From the NCBI GenBank assembly GCA_016124195.1, contig WGOE01000011.1:1-64000 (forward strand): 64,000 bases of DNA, written 5' to 3'. Of this stretch, positions 35,301 to 45,248 are shown piece after piece (the first letter of the stretch is position 1; the number at the start of each line of letters is the position of its first letter). The notes below the pieces were generated by a model that saw only the letters and a program-made list of their open reading frames with translations, did no database searches and was not told the origin of the DNA. Made by a program: the position numbers and the translations under genes. This DNA is from a bacterium. GTDB taxonomy: Bacteria; Pseudomonadota; Alphaproteobacteria; Rhodobacterales; Rhodobacteraceae.

Positions 35301-36926
35301 ATGCCACCCAAGACCCTGTTGGAAATCAGATATCTGCCGGTCACCGGGGCCGTGGTGCTGGGCATCGTCTTTCTGATCCTCTCGCTCGCCCTGCCGGAAG
35401 ACCGCTATCTGAACCTGCCCTTACTGCTGGTCTGCCTGGGGGTCCTGGCTCTTGGCCTGCACGATTTGACCCAGACCCGCCACGCGGTCCTGCGCAACTA
35501 TCCGGTCGCGGCGCATCTGCGCTTTCTGCTGGAACACATCCGCCCCGAGATGCGGCAGTATTTCTTTGAAGGCGACAAGGACGGCATGCCCTTTCCCCGC
35601 GACCAGCGCGCCATCGTCTATCAGCGGGCCAAGCAGGCGCTCGACAAGCGGCCCTTCGGCACGCAATACGATGTTTATCAAGAACAATTCGAATGGCTGC
35701 ACCATTCGATCGCCCCGAAGGCCGCGGCCCCTCTGGACAATCTGCGCATTCTGGTCGGGCCGGATACCGCGGCGCCCTATGCGGCCTCGCTCCTCAACAT
35801 CTCGGCGATGAGCTACGGCGCCCTGTCGGGCAATGCGATCCTTGCGCTGAACAAGGGCGCGCAGATGGGCGGATTTTTCCACGACACGGGCGAAGGCGGC
35901 GTGTCGCCCTTCCATCGCCGGTTCGGCGGCGATCTGGTGTGGGAGCTTGGCTCGGGCTATTTCGGGGCGCGGGCAGCCGATGGCGGCTTTGACGCCGGCC
36001 GATTTTCCGAGGCTGCGCGCGATCCGCAGATCAAGATGGTGGAACTGAAGCTGAGCCAGGGCGCCAAGCCCGGCCATGGCGGCGTGCTGCCAGCTGCCAA
36101 GGTCACGGCGGAGATCGCGGCGATTCGTGGCGTGCCGATGGGTCAGGACTGCATCTCGCCCGCCAGCCATTCCGCCTTTTCAACCCCGGCCGGCCTTCTG
36201 GAATTCGTCGCCCGCATGCGGGAGATGTCGGGCGGAAAGCCGGCCGGGTTCAAGCTGTGCATCGGCCATCCGTGGGAGTTCCTCGCGATCTGCAAGGCGA
36301 TGGTCGCGACCGGAATCACGCCTGATTTCATAGTGATAGACGGGAAGGAGGGGGGAACGGGCGCCGCCCCTCTGGAGTTCATGGACCATGTCGGGATGCC
36401 CCTGCGCGATGGTCTGAGCTTTGCGCACAATGCGCTGGTCGGGGTGGGGTTGCGCGACCGGATCCGCATCGGCGCGTCGGGCAAGATCACCTCGGCCTTC
36501 GACATGGCGCGTGTGCTCGCGCTGGGGGCCGACTGGTGCAATGCGGCGCGCGGGTTCATGTTCGCCGTGGGCTGTATTCAGGCGCAGTCCTGCCATACCG
36601 GGATGTGTCCGACGGGTGTCACCTCGCAAGACCCGGCACGGCAAAGGGCGCTGGTCGTGCCCGACAAGGCCGAACGCGTCACGAATTTTCACCGCAACAC
36701 ATTGCACGCGCTGAGTGAACTGGTCGCGGCGGCGGGGCTGTCGCATCCGTCCGATCTGCGGCCGCATCATCTGATGCGGCGCGCCTCTTCCGACACGGTG
36801 ATCAGTTTTGCCCAGCAATATGAAATGCTTGGCGTGGGACAGCTTCTCGCCGATCCGGATTCCTCGCCCTTCTTCCGCGAGGCCTGGGCCATGTCGAGTG
36901 CCGACAGTTTCGCTCGCCTCGGCTAG
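35301..36926 (+). CDS. FMN-binding glutamate synthase family protein
   Basis: A 541-residue protein with two N-terminal hydrophobic helices (about 10-30 and 36-55) and a glutamate-synthase alpha-like FMN barrel. Seen: ISAMSYGALSGNAI, GEGGVSPFH, LSQGAKPGHGG, DGKEGGTGAAPLEF, and the [3Fe-4S] cysteines in QSCHTGMCPTGV. The amidotransferase and NADPH domains of true GltB/GltD are absent, so it is a stand-alone GltS-like protein whose substrate is unknown, probably membrane-anchored. Start ATG 35301 gives the membrane helices. Its stop overlaps the convergent flavoprotein gene stop (CTAG shared). Confidence 0.87.
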   Translation: MPPKTLLEIRYLPVTGAVVLGIVFLILSLALPEDRYLNLPLLLVCLGVLALGLHDLTQTRHAVLRNYPVAAHLRFLLEHIRPEMRQYFFEGDKDGMPFPRDQRAIVYQRAKQALDKRPFGTQYDVYQEQFEWLHHSIAPKAAAPLDNLRILVGPDTAAPYAASLLNISAMSYGALSGNAILALNKGAQMGGFFHDTGEGGVSPFHRRFGGDLVWELGSGYFGARAADGGFDAGRFSEAARDPQIKMVELKLSQGAKPGHGGVLPAAKVTAEIAAIRGVPMGQDCISPASHSAFSTPAGLLEFVARMREMSGGKPAGFKLCIGHPWEFLAICKAMVATGITPDFIVIDGKEGGTGAAPLEFMDHVGMPLRDGLSFAHNALVGVGLRDRIRIGASGKITSAFDMARVLALGADWCNAARGFMFAVGCIQAQSCHTGMCPTGVTSQDPARQRALVVPDKAERVTNFHRNTLHALSELVAAAGLSHPSDLRPHHLMRRASSDTVISFAQQYEMLGVGQLLADPDSSPFFREAWAMSSADSFARLG

Positions 36927-38899
36927 AGGCTGAGTGCGAGCTTGCGGCCCTCGTGAAAGGCATAGGCGGCCAGACGCGGCGCCGTGCAATCGCCGATCCG
37001 GTAGACCTGTTTGCCGGCGATGGTCTGCGGGAAAGGATCGAAAGCGCGGTTGGTCGTGGCCATCACAAGGGCAGAGGCGGCGATGGTTTCCTCCTGCCCG
37101 GTCAAGAGGTTACGCACCGTCACCCCATTGCCGTGCCAGGCGCTGAGGCAATGTTCGGTCAAAAAGACCGCCCCCAGCTGCGCGAGGCGCTTGCGCGCGG
37201 CCATGTCGGCGGCGGTCCGGGCGATTTCTTTGCCGACAAAGGCTTCCGGTGTCACGACGATGACCTTCTTGCCCTGTTCGGCCATCGCCCAGGCCGTTCC
37301 CACCCCGCGCCAGTTCGAGCCTTCGTCATAGAGCACCACCGTATCGCCCAACCGCGCTTCGCGCCGCAGAACGGCTTCGGGCGACCAGACGCCGCCCAGG
37401 TCAATGCCGGGCAGACGCGCCAGATCGGGCCGCCAGCGCTGAAATCCGTCCTCATCTGGCAAGGAGCCCGTGGCGAGGATGACGACATCGGCGGGATGGG
37501 CTGCGATATCCTCCTCCTCCATATAGGTGTTCAGGCGCAGTCGGACACCAAGTCTGGTAAACTGGCCTTCGAACCAATGCATCAGGTCAAGGATCTGGGC
37601 ACGCCGCGGCTGCAGCCCGGCGAGGCGAAACTGACCCCCGACGACCGGCAAAGCCTCAACGATTTCAACATCATGGCCCATCTCGCCGGCGGCGCGCGCT
37701 GCTTCCAAACCAGCGGGTCCAGCGCCGACCACAAGCACGCTGCGTTTGACAGCGGCCGTGGCAAAACGGTCACCGCCCCATTCGAATTCGCGCCCCACCG
37801 AAGGGTTGATAAGGCAGGAAATCCAGTAATCCCGGCTCCGCCGCCCCCAGCACATCTGGTTGCAGGAAATGCAGCCGCGAATATCCTCGACCCGACCCTC
37901 GGTCGTCTTGCGCGCCAGATGCGGATCGGCGATCTGGCCCCGCACGATCGAGACAAGATCCGCCTCGCCGCTGGCAATGATGGTTTCGGCATTCTCCGGC
38001 GTTCTGATTCCCGCTTCCGAGGTTATGACGGCATGTTTAACAATGCCTTTCAGTTGCGTCGTCAGCGGTGTCGTCAGCTTTTCGGCCTGAGTGAAGGCGG
38101 GGATGATGCCCTCGAAGTCAAGATAGCTGCCATAGCCGCAGGTCACATAGTCGACATGGCCGGTCGCGTCGTGCAAGCCGATGATTTCGCACATGTCTTC
38201 GTCCTTCAGCAGGACCGGATAGGCCGGCGAATAGCTGATGGCGAGGCCGATGATGAAGTCTTCGCCGCAGGTCCTGCGGATGCGCTCGATCAGGGTGCGG
38301 GAAAATCGGGTGCGGTTTTCCAGGCTGCCGCCCCAGCGGTCGGTGCGGCGGTTCGACCAGGGCGTCCAGAACTGGTCGAGCAGGGAATGATAGGCAGCCC
38401 AGACCTCAACCCCTTGGAATCCCGACAGTTTGGCGCGGAGCGCCGCAGCGGCATGGGCGTCGAGCAGCTCTTCGATCTCGGCCTCGGTCATGGCGTGCGA
38501 GCCGTCGCTGTCGTGATAGCTGGGCAGACCCGAGGGCGACCAGTGCGGTGCGAAGCTGAGGTCGCTGTCGCCATGCGCGCCCACGTGGTAAAGCTGTTGC
38601 AGGATGACGGCGCCGGCGGCCTTGACATCCTCGGTGATCTTGCGGAAATGCGGGATCACCTCGTCCGAGGAATGCACGTAATTTCCACGGGTTAGCACGC
38701 CCGTCCGGTGCACGGGCACGGGTTCCGACACGATCATTCCGGCACCGCCCAGGGCGCGTTCCAACAGATAGCCATGCACCCGCGGCCCGGGCAGGCCCAT
38801 GTCGGACATGTTGGCGGTATGGGCGCCGAAGACGATGCGGTTGCGCAGGGTATGGCCGCGCAGTTGCAGTGGCGACAAGAGGTGGCGGTGCTGGGTCAT
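36923..38899 (-). CDS. NADH:flavin oxidoreductase with C-terminal NAD(FAD) domain
   Basis: A 658-residue flavoprotein of the 2,4-dienoyl-CoA reductase/trimethylamine dehydrogenase group. N-terminal OYE-type FMN barrel (to about 340; RNRIVFGAHTANMS, HVGAHGDSD, and a PWSNRRTDRWGGSLENR stretch). The 4Fe-4S cysteines are in CISCNQMCWGRRSRDYWISC. The C-terminal half has an FAD Rossmann site VLVVGAGPAGLEAARAAGEMG and a second nucleotide site. Substrates of the group include enoyl-CoAs, methylamines and N-methylated amino acids; none can be assigned here. The neighbouring aldehyde dehydrogenase is on the same strand but 168 bases away. Confidence 0.85.
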   Translation of the reverse strand: MTQHRHLLSPLQLRGHTLRNRIVFGAHTANMSDMGLPGPRVHGYLLERALGGAGMIVSEPVPVHRTGVLTRGNYVHSSDEVIPHFRKITEDVKAAGAVILQQLYHVGAHGDSDLSFAPHWSPSGLPSYHDSDGSHAMTEAEIEELLDAHAAAALRAKLSGFQGVEVWAAYHSLLDQFWTPWSNRRTDRWGGSLENRTRFSRTLIERIRRTCGEDFIIGLAISYSPAYPVLLKDEDMCEIIGLHDATGHVDYVTCGYGSYLDFEGIIPAFTQAEKLTTPLTTQLKGIVKHAVITSEAGIRTPENAETIIASGEADLVSIVRGQIADPHLARKTTEGRVEDIRGCISCNQMCWGRRSRDYWISCLINPSVGREFEWGGDRFATAAVKRSVLVVGAGPAGLEAARAAGEMGHDVEIVEALPVVGGQFRLAGLQPRRAQILDLMHWFEGQFTRLGVRLRLNTYMEEEDIAAHPADVVILATGSLPDEDGFQRWRPDLARLPGIDLGGVWSPEAVLRREARLGDTVVLYDEGSNWRGVGTAWAMAEQGKKVIVVTPEAFVGKEIARTAADMAARKRLAQLGAVFLTEHCLSAWHGNGVTVRNLLTGQEETIAASALVMATTNRAFDPFPQTIAGKQVYRIGDCTAPRLAAYAFHEGRKLALSL

Positions 38900-39067
38900 G
38901 GGGGCCTCCGTTTTGCCGGAAGCCTAGCCGAGCCGGGGAGGTTCAATGGTCCAGAAGCGTCAATTTGGCGTCTTCTTTGCGTCTTCCTTCCGTCTTCACC
39001 GAATTCCGCACCATCTGGCACAAGGGGCGGCGCTTGGTGCCATATCGCACCGCGCCGCCCGTAACGA

Positions 39068-40525
39068 TCATTCGGCCGCGAGCGGTTGCGAGATGTCCCA
39101 GCCCGAGATCGCCTTGGATTCGAGGAACTCTTCGATGCCCCAGATCCCGCCTTCGCGCGCCCGGCCCGAGGATTTGACGCCGCCGAAGAAGGCCCCTGCC
39201 CCGCGCGCGCGTCCGTTGGTCTGCACCATGCCGGCCTTGAGCGCGAGCGCCATCCGGTTGCGCTTGGCGCCGTCCTGCGTCTGGACATAGTCGGTCAGGC
39301 CGTAGGGCGTGTCATTGGCGATGCGGACGGCGTCGGCCTCGGTCTCGAAGGGGATCATGCAGAGGACGGGTCCGAAGATTTCCTCTTTCTCGATCGTCAT
39401 GCCGGGGACGACATCGGCGAAGACGGTCGGCTTGACGTAATAGCCCCGGTTGAATCCGTCGGGCAGGCCGGGGCCGCCGGCGACCAGGCGGGCGCCTTCG
39501 TCGATGCCCTTCTGGATGTAGCCCTGGATCTGATCCCACTGGCGCTTGTTGACCACCGGGCCGATGTGCTTGCCGTGGTCATGGGCCGAGCCGACCTGGA
39601 TCGAATTGGCGACCTCGGCCGCGATGAGGACGGCGCGGTCATAGACCGGGCGTTCGACCAGCATGCGCGAGGGCGCGTTGCAGGACTGGCCCGAGTTGTC
39701 CATCATGTGACGCACGCCGCGTTCGACGGCCTTGTCGTCGGCATCGGCGAAGATCACGTTGGCACCCTTGCCACCAAGTTCGAGCGTGACGCGCTTGAGC
39801 GTTTCGGCGGCGGCCCTGGAAATGGCACGCCCGGCCCGGGTCGAGCCGGTGAACGAGATCATCTCGACATCGGGATGGGTGGAAAGCTGAGTGCCCACCC
39901 CCGCGCCGTCGCCGTTGACGAGGTTGAAGACGCCGGGCGGCAGGCCCGCGTCATGGCAGAACTCGGCAAAGATCATCGCGTTGAGCGGGGATTCCTCGGA
40001 CGGTTTCAGCACGCAGGTGCAGCCGGCCAGGATCGCCGGAATGGCCTTGAGCGCGATCTGGTTCATCGGCCAGTTCCACGGCGTGATCAGGCCCACGACG
40101 CCGATCGGTTCCAGAGCGATCATCGTATCGGGGGCATGGGGGCCAAGCGGGCGGATCCATTCCAGCGCGTCGAAGGCCGCAAGGAAGTTGTTGAGGTGCC
40201 ACGGCAGGCAGGGCGCCTGGCTGCCGGTGGCGTGGTCGATGGGCGAGCCCATCTCCATCGAGATGGCAGCGGCCAGATCGCCGACCCGGCGTTCGTATTG
40301 TTCCAGGATGCGCACCACGGCGGCGCGGCGTTCGGCCGGCGGGGTGGCGGCCCAGCCCGGAAACGCGGCCTTGGCGGCGGCGACGGCGGCGTCGGTATCG
40401 GCCTGAGAGCCCAGCGAGATGATCGCGCAGGGCTCCTCGGTCGAAGGGTCGATGACAGGGCAATCGCGCGGGGTGACGGGGGCGACCCAGGCGCCATTGA
40501 TGTAGAACTCGCGGCGGGTGATCAT
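39068..40525 (-). CDS. aldehyde dehydrogenase family protein
   Basis: A 485-residue NAD(P)+-dependent aldehyde dehydrogenase. Seen: PWNWPMNQIALKAIPAI, FTGSTRAGRAI, the general-base Glu in LELGGKGANVIFA, catalytic Cys in NSGQSCNAPSRML, and EEIFGPVLCMIPF. GGAGAGG lies 7 bases before ATG 40525. Divergent from the peroxiredoxin gene across a 234-base gap that holds no gene I can support. Aldehyde substrate unknown. Confidence 0.93.
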   Translation of the reverse strand: MITRREFYINGAWVAPVTPRDCPVIDPSTEEPCAIISLGSQADTDAAVAAAKAAFPGWAATPPAERRAAVVRILEQYERRVGDLAAAISMEMGSPIDHATGSQAPCLPWHLNNFLAAFDALEWIRPLGPHAPDTMIALEPIGVVGLITPWNWPMNQIALKAIPAILAGCTCVLKPSEESPLNAMIFAEFCHDAGLPPGVFNLVNGDGAGVGTQLSTHPDVEMISFTGSTRAGRAISRAAAETLKRVTLELGGKGANVIFADADDKAVERGVRHMMDNSGQSCNAPSRMLVERPVYDRAVLIAAEVANSIQVGSAHDHGKHIGPVVNKRQWDQIQGYIQKGIDEGARLVAGGPGLPDGFNRGYYVKPTVFADVVPGMTIEKEEIFGPVLCMIPFETEADAVRIANDTPYGLTDYVQTQDGAKRNRMALALKAGMVQTNGRARGAGAFFGGVKSSGRAREGGIWGIEEFLESKAISGWDISQPLAAE

Positions 40526-40759
40526 GCGAACCTCTCCTTCATTCCGGCCAGAAGGTGGCACTGCCAGGCCCGGGCGGCAACCCCCGCCGCATGAATGTTT
40601 GATCAAACCGCAATTTTTTGCGCGGCCGGGAAGATGGCCCGCGCCTCGCGGCAGAGCCGGAGCGAGGCGCTTTCTTTGGGGGGTGTTGCCGAGAGGGGAT
40701 GAAACTTCCTGCCGAATTGCCTATGTCTGCGGCATCAGATTCTGTGCACGAGGACGGCT

Positions 40760-41416
40760 ATGGCTTTACGCATCAATGACGTTGCCCCCGATTTCACCGC
40801 TGAGTCGACGGCGGGCGAGATCAAGTTTCACGACTGGCTGGATGGGCATTATGCGATCATCTTCAGCCATCCGCGCGATTTCACGCCGGTCTGCACGACG
40901 GAATTCGGCGCGGTGGCGCAGCTGGTGCCCGAGTTCGCCAAGCGCAACACCAAGGTGATCGGCGTGTCGGTCGATTCGGTGCAGGACCATCTGAAATGGA
41001 AGCGCGACATCGAGGCGTTCGGCGGCGCGCCGGCCGATTTCCCGATCATCGACGACACCAGCCTGACGGTGGCCAAGACCTATGACATGCTGCCGGCCGA
41101 ATTCTATCTGCCGACCGATGGCCGCACGCCGGCCCATTCGGCGACGGTGCGGTCGGTCTTCATCATCGGGCCGGACAAGAAGATCAAGCTGACGATGACC
41201 TATCCGATGTCGGTCGGCCGCAACTTTGCCGAGATCCTGCGCGCGCTGGATGCGGTGCGCATGACCGATGGCGTGCCGCTGGCCACGCCGGCCAATTGGG
41301 TGCCGGGGCAGGATGTGATCGTGGCGAACTCGCTCAACAACGAACAGGCGACCGAGAAATTCGGGACGCTGGACATCAAGCTGCCCTATCTGCGCTTTGC
41401 CAAGGCGCCGAAGTAA
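40760..41416 (+). CDS. 1-Cys peroxiredoxin (Prx6 type)
   Basis: A 218-residue peroxiredoxin that reduces peroxides through Cys45 (HPRDFTPVCTTEFGA). The long C-terminal extension, PANWVPGQDVIVANSL, marks the Prx6 branch. No second conserved resolving Cys is seen, so an external thiol such as glutathione would recycle it. Complete length. A binding site AGGA precedes the ATG by about 6 bases. Confidence 0.95.
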   Translation: MALRINDVAPDFTAESTAGEIKFHDWLDGHYAIIFSHPRDFTPVCTTEFGAVAQLVPEFAKRNTKVIGVSVDSVQDHLKWKRDIEAFGGAPADFPIIDDTSLTVAKTYDMLPAEFYLPTDGRTPAHSATVRSVFIIGPDKKIKLTMTYPMSVGRNFAEILRALDAVRMTDGVPLATPANWVPGQDVIVANSLNNEQATEKFGTLDIKLPYLRFAKAPK

Positions 41417-41458
41417 CGATTTTTCTACGAAAAATCCGGGCTATCCCTGCGGGTGGCC

Positions 41459-42295
41459 CTAATTCCTCTTGATGTCTGTTACGATGAATTCGCCGTAGGT
41501 GAAGTCGGCGCCGGCCTCGTGCCAGATTGCGGCACCCTGGCGGAAGCAGCGCTGGCCGCCGAAGGTCGTGTAATCACCGATCGGGGTGGACCAGGGCATG
41601 GCGCGGATGCGGCCGCAGCCCTGCACGGCGCCGCGGTCGTTCGAGGTGAAGTCCACAAGCTCGTCCCTTTCGTTGAAGGTCAGGAGGGCCGAGACCTGAT
41701 GCGGGCCGTTGCGGAAGGTGACGCCGGCGCTGCGGTCATCGCGCGCGGTCCAGCTCAGGCGCGGATCACAAAGCCAGCCGGGGGCAAAAAGGCAGAGGTC
41801 GTTGAGCAGGGTCACCGTCTCGATCCGGCTGAACTCCGGTCCGCTGGCATCGACGAGGCGGAACAGCCGGGCGAGGCGGACCCGCATGCTGGCCGCGGTG
41901 CCGTCGTAATCGTGCAGCACGGCAATGGGCAGGCCGAAGATCCGGCTGGGCATGTAGAACAGGCGTCTGGGCGGATCGAAGCGGTCGTATTGCACGGCTT
42001 GGCCGGTCATCGGCGCGGCGCCGGGCCTGATGTAGAGCCGCGCCTCGTAGGTGACGGTCAGGCTGGCGGGGCGCGGTTGGCCCAAAGCGCCGCTGCGCCG
42101 GATGTAGCGTTGCACCGGGGCAGGCAGGGCGGCGATCGCAGCCTCGCTCACCACGGGATGCGGGCGGGCGACGTCGGAGGCGGTCGCGGCTGCCAGACTT
42201 CGGTGAAATTCGGTCGCAAGGTCGGGTGCGCGCAGGACGAGAACCGCCAGCGCCGCACCTGCAACAACAAGAACCGCCAGAAGCCAGAGCATCAT
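41459..42295 (-). CDS. DUF6544 family membrane-anchored protein
   Basis: A 278-residue protein with one N-terminal hydrophobic helix (about 3-22) and a soluble domain beginning PVQRYIRRSGALGQPRP, which is the hallmark of DUF6544. Other segments: YDRFDPPRRLFYM, ETVTLLNDLCLFAPGWL and FTSNDRGAVQ. Function unknown. ATG 42295 has GAGGGTGG about 8 bases upstream; GTG 42304 is an alternative. An FNR-like box sits 36 bases upstream. Convergent with the peroxiredoxin gene. Confidence 0.78.
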   Translation of the reverse strand: MMLWLLAVLVVAGAALAVLVLRAPDLATEFHRSLAAATASDVARPHPVVSEAAIAALPAPVQRYIRRSGALGQPRPASLTVTYEARLYIRPGAAPMTGQAVQYDRFDPPRRLFYMPSRIFGLPIAVLHDYDGTAASMRVRLARLFRLVDASGPEFSRIETVTLLNDLCLFAPGWLCDPRLSWTARDDRSAGVTFRNGPHQVSALLTFNERDELVDFTSNDRGAVQGCGRIRAMPWSTPIGDYTTFGGQRCFRQGAAIWHEAGADFTYGEFIVTDIKRN

Positions 42296-42330
42296 GCCCG
42301 CCACCCTCGCACGAGGGAAGGACCGCGGCG

Positions 42331-42344
42331 CTGATCCAGATCAA
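42331..42344. promoter_or_regulatory. FNR-like box upstream of DUF6544 gene
   Basis: CTGATCCAGATCAA matches TTGAT-N4-ATCAA at 9 of 10 positions and is almost identical to the box at 11190-11203. Its centre is only about 42 bases from the DUF6544 start, so class II activation would leave almost no leader; repression, a different start, or chance are alternatives. Confidence 0.4.
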
Positions 42345-42349
42345 GCGGG

Positions 42350-43654
42350 CTATTTCCCCTCGGCGCGCCGCGCCTTCCTGAGGCCGCCGCGGTTCACGTA
42401 GCGATAGGTCAGCCAGCCCAGCAGGCCCGAGCCAAAGGCGAAGGCGGCGTAAGAGATCGGCCAGGGGATACCCTCGGTGAAGCGGGAATATTCCGACATG
42501 CCGCCCATGCCGGCCAGGATGTTCATCGGCAGGAACACGAGGCCGAGCATGGTGAGCTGGGTCACGCGGCGGTTCTGGTTGATGTTGATGAAGCCGATCG
42601 TGGCATCCATCAGGAAGTTGATCTTGTCGAACAGGAACGCCGTGTGGCTGTTCAGCGATTCGATGTTGCGCAGCACCTGCTTGGCGTCCTGGACATTGTC
42701 CTTGGCCAGCACGCGCGACTGCATCAGGAAGACGATGGCGCGCTGGGTGTCGAGGATATTGGCGCGGATGCGACCGTTGAGGTCTTCTTCCTCGGCGATG
42801 TCGGCCAGGACCGAGGCCGCCTCTTCGTCGGTCATCGTCTCGGACAGGACATGTTTGCCGACGCGGCTGAGGGTCTTGTAGATGTCCTCCAGGCTGTCGG
42901 CGGAATATTCCACGTCCGACCCGTACAGGTTCATCAAAAGGTCAAAGCAATCGCTGGCATAGCCGGGAACGGTTTCGGCCCGGCGGCGTTGCAGGCGGAA
43001 GACCGGCAGATCCTCGTTGCGGAGCGAGAACAGGATCTCGCGGTGCAGGATGAAGGCCACCGGGATCGAGCGGCTCTTGCCGCCGCGGTCCAGGAGGAAG
43101 TTGGAATGCAGGTTGAGCGCGCCGTTTTCCTCGATGTGGAACCGGTTCGACACCTCGAGGTCGGTCTCGTCGCCGGGGTCGGGCAGGTCGAGCTTGTAAT
43201 ATTCGCCGATATAGGCGCGTTGGGTCGGCGAGGCGTTCAGGAGGTCGACCCAGATCGGCTTCTTGCCCTCCAGATCCTTGCGGCCCTTGATCGGGTTCTG
43301 CCTGATGCGGCCGGCCACCAGTTCAAAGACGGTGACGCGGGTTTCCGACAGGCGCGGGCCGGTCGCCTCTTCCAGCCGGTCGCGGAGGTCGTCCGAGACT
43401 TCCCAGAGCACATCGGTGGACCGGCCCGGGGGCACGCGCTGCCAGAGCATCGCAGCCTCGTCGGGCGGCAGCGCCTCGAGAATTTCGACGACGTCGGCCA
43501 CGGCGAGCTTGGAGAGGAAATTCTCCAGTTCGGCGAACTGCTGCTTTTCGACGACGGCGTCGATCAGGGGCGGATGCGGACCCGCCTCGCGCTTGACCAG
43601 CCCTTCGACCAGTTTCTGCTTGCGGAGGAGTTCGCGCACGGCGTCGATATACAT
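42350..43654 (-). CDS. CorA-like transporter with MgtE N-terminal domain
   Basis: A 434-residue protein joining an MgtE_N-like helical domain (about 40-110; VADVVEILEALPPDEAAMLW) to a CorA domain with two C-terminal membrane helices (about 368-390 and 402-422). The family signature Gly-Met-Asn loop reads GMGGMSEYS here, with Gly in place of Asn, at about 382-384. Divalent cation transport, Mg2+ most likely, is inferred. The next gene on this strand, DUF6544, begins after 54 bases. Confidence 0.85.
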   Translation of the reverse strand: MYIDAVRELLRKQKLVEGLVKREAGPHPPLIDAVVEKQQFAELENFLSKLAVADVVEILEALPPDEAAMLWQRVPPGRSTDVLWEVSDDLRDRLEEATGPRLSETRVTVFELVAGRIRQNPIKGRKDLEGKKPIWVDLLNASPTQRAYIGEYYKLDLPDPGDETDLEVSNRFHIEENGALNLHSNFLLDRGGKSRSIPVAFILHREILFSLRNEDLPVFRLQRRRAETVPGYASDCFDLLMNLYGSDVEYSADSLEDIYKTLSRVGKHVLSETMTDEEAASVLADIAEEEDLNGRIRANILDTQRAIVFLMQSRVLAKDNVQDAKQVLRNIESLNSHTAFLFDKINFLMDATIGFININQNRRVTQLTMLGLVFLPMNILAGMGGMSEYSRFTEGIPWPISYAAFAFGSGLLGWLTYRYVNRGGLRKARRAEGK

Positions 43655-43716
43655 GGCCCCTCCCTTTCGGTTCAGGGAGGGTTCAACAGGGCCGCGAGGG
43701 CCCTGTCAAGCCCGTA

Positions 43717-45015
43717 TCAGGCGGCTTGCGGGGTCAGGATCCGGGCTGGACGCGCGGCCTTGCGGGCATAGCGGGCGATGCCGAGGTCAGAGGTGTCGAT
43801 CTCGGCCGCGCGGCCCGAGACGAGGTCGGCCAGCACCCGGGCCGAGCCGGTCGACATGGTCCAGCCCAGCGTGCCGTGCCCGGTGTTGAGCCAGAGATTG
43901 GCCAGGGGCGTCGCACCCACGACCGGCGTGCCATCGGGGGTCATCGGGCGCAGGCCGCTCCAGAACGTGGCTTGCGACTGGTCGGCGGCGCCGCCGAACA
44001 GATCCTCGACCGAATGGGTCAGCGTGGCCTTGCGGCGCGGCGACAGGCTGTGGTCGAAGCCTGCGATCTCGGCCATGCCGCCGACGCGGATACGGTCGCC
44101 CAGACGGGTGATGGCGATCTTGTAGGTCTCGTCCATCACGGTGGAGACCGGGGCGCGCGCCTCGTCCACGATCGGCACGGTGATCGAATAACCCTTGACC
44201 GGATAGACCGGCAGTTTCATCCCCAGGGGCTTGACCAGCGCGGGCGAATAGGACCCCAGCGCCAGCACATAGGCATCGGCTGTCACCCGGCCCTCGGTGG
44301 TGTCCACCCCGGTGATGCGGTCGCCCTGACGGTCGAGCCGGTTGATCCCCACGCCGTAGCGGAAGGTCACGCCGGCGGCCTCGGCCATCGCGGCCAGGCG
44401 GTTGGTGAATTTGAAGCAATCGCCGGTTTCGTCGCCCGGCAGGCGCAGGCCGCCGGCGATCTTGTTGAACGACGAGGCGAGGCCGGGTTCGGCCGCCACG
44501 CATTCTTCGGGGCTGAGCACTTCGAAGGGCACGCCATCGGCCTTCAGCACCGCGATGTCCTTGCAGGCCGCATCGACCTGCTTTTGCGTGCGGAAGAGCT
44601 GCAGCGTGCCCTGCGTGCGCTCGTCATAGCTGATGCCGGTCGTGCCACGCAGATCGCGCAGGCAATCGCGCGAATATTCGGCCAGGCGCACCATGCGGCT
44701 TTTGTTGATCGCATAGGCGTCCGATGTGCAGTTGGCCAGCATCCGCACGATCCAGTCGACCCGGGCCATGTCCAGCCTGGGTTGCAGGATCAGCGGCGCG
44801 TGCTGCATGAAAAGCCACTTCAAGGCCTTCATCGGGATGCCGGGCGCGGCCCAGGGCGAGGCATAGCCGGGCGAAATCTCGCCCGCGTTGGCGAAAGAGG
44901 TTTCCAGCGCCGGGCCGGACTGGCGATCGATCACCGTCACCTCATGCCCGGCCTTGGCCAGATACCAGGCCGAAGTCACACCGATCACACCCGCGCCCAG
45001 AACCACAACCCGCAT
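43717..45015 (-). CDS. dadA: D-amino acid dehydrogenase small subunit DadA
   Basis: A 432-residue FAD-dependent dehydrogenase that oxidatively deaminates D-amino acids. N-terminal Rossmann [20 protein letters not shown] (1-20) and C-terminal [20 protein letters not shown], characteristic of DadA, are seen, with [14 protein letters not shown] between. AGGAG lies about 7 bases before ATG 45015; an in-frame extension is rejected because the Rossmann strand must begin at the Met. Upstream region 45016-45248 contains CTTTGCAAAG and TTGCCTGCGGCAA palindromes that might be operator elements. Confidence 0.93.
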   Translation of the reverse strand: MRVVVLGAGVIGVTSAWYLAKAGHEVTVIDRQSGPALETSFANAGEISPGYASPWAAPGIPMKALKWLFMQHAPLILQPRLDMARVDWIVRMLANCTSDAYAINKSRMVRLAEYSRDCLRDLRGTTGISYDERTQGTLQLFRTQKQVDAACKDIAVLKADGVPFEVLSPEECVAAEPGLASSFNKIAGGLRLPGDETGDCFKFTNRLAAMAEAAGVTFRYGVGINRLDRQGDRITGVDTTEGRVTADAYVLALGSYSPALVKPLGMKLPVYPVKGYSITVPIVDEARAPVSTVMDETYKIAITRLGDRIRVGGMAEIAGFDHSLSPRRKATLTHSVEDLFGGAADQSQATFWSGLRPMTPDGTPVVGATPLANLWLNTGHGTLGWTMSTGSARVLADLVSGRAAEIDTSDLGIARYARKAARPARILTPQAA

Positions 45016-45248
45016 CGCACGCTCCTGTCGAATTTGCTGCAAGCAAGATAGGGCAAAGGGCCTGACGTTTCTTTGCAAAGTTGCCTGCGGCAAGGGTGGG
45101 AAACCGACATTTATTCGGCCAAATCGGATAATAGTGGAAGGATTCTTGGGCCTATGCCGAATGCGCCGGATTTTTGTGCGCAAAAGAAAGCTCTCACGCG
45201 GCGGGGCGAGTCGCGATATGGTCGGCCGGTAGGATGGCGGAGGTTGGA

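Noticed and set aside
45081-45131. Palindromes TTGCCTGCGGCAA and TTATTCGGCCAAATCGGATAA upstream of dadA as Lrp sites
   Set aside because: They are plausible operators but match no defined consensus well enough and no lrp gene is adjacent.
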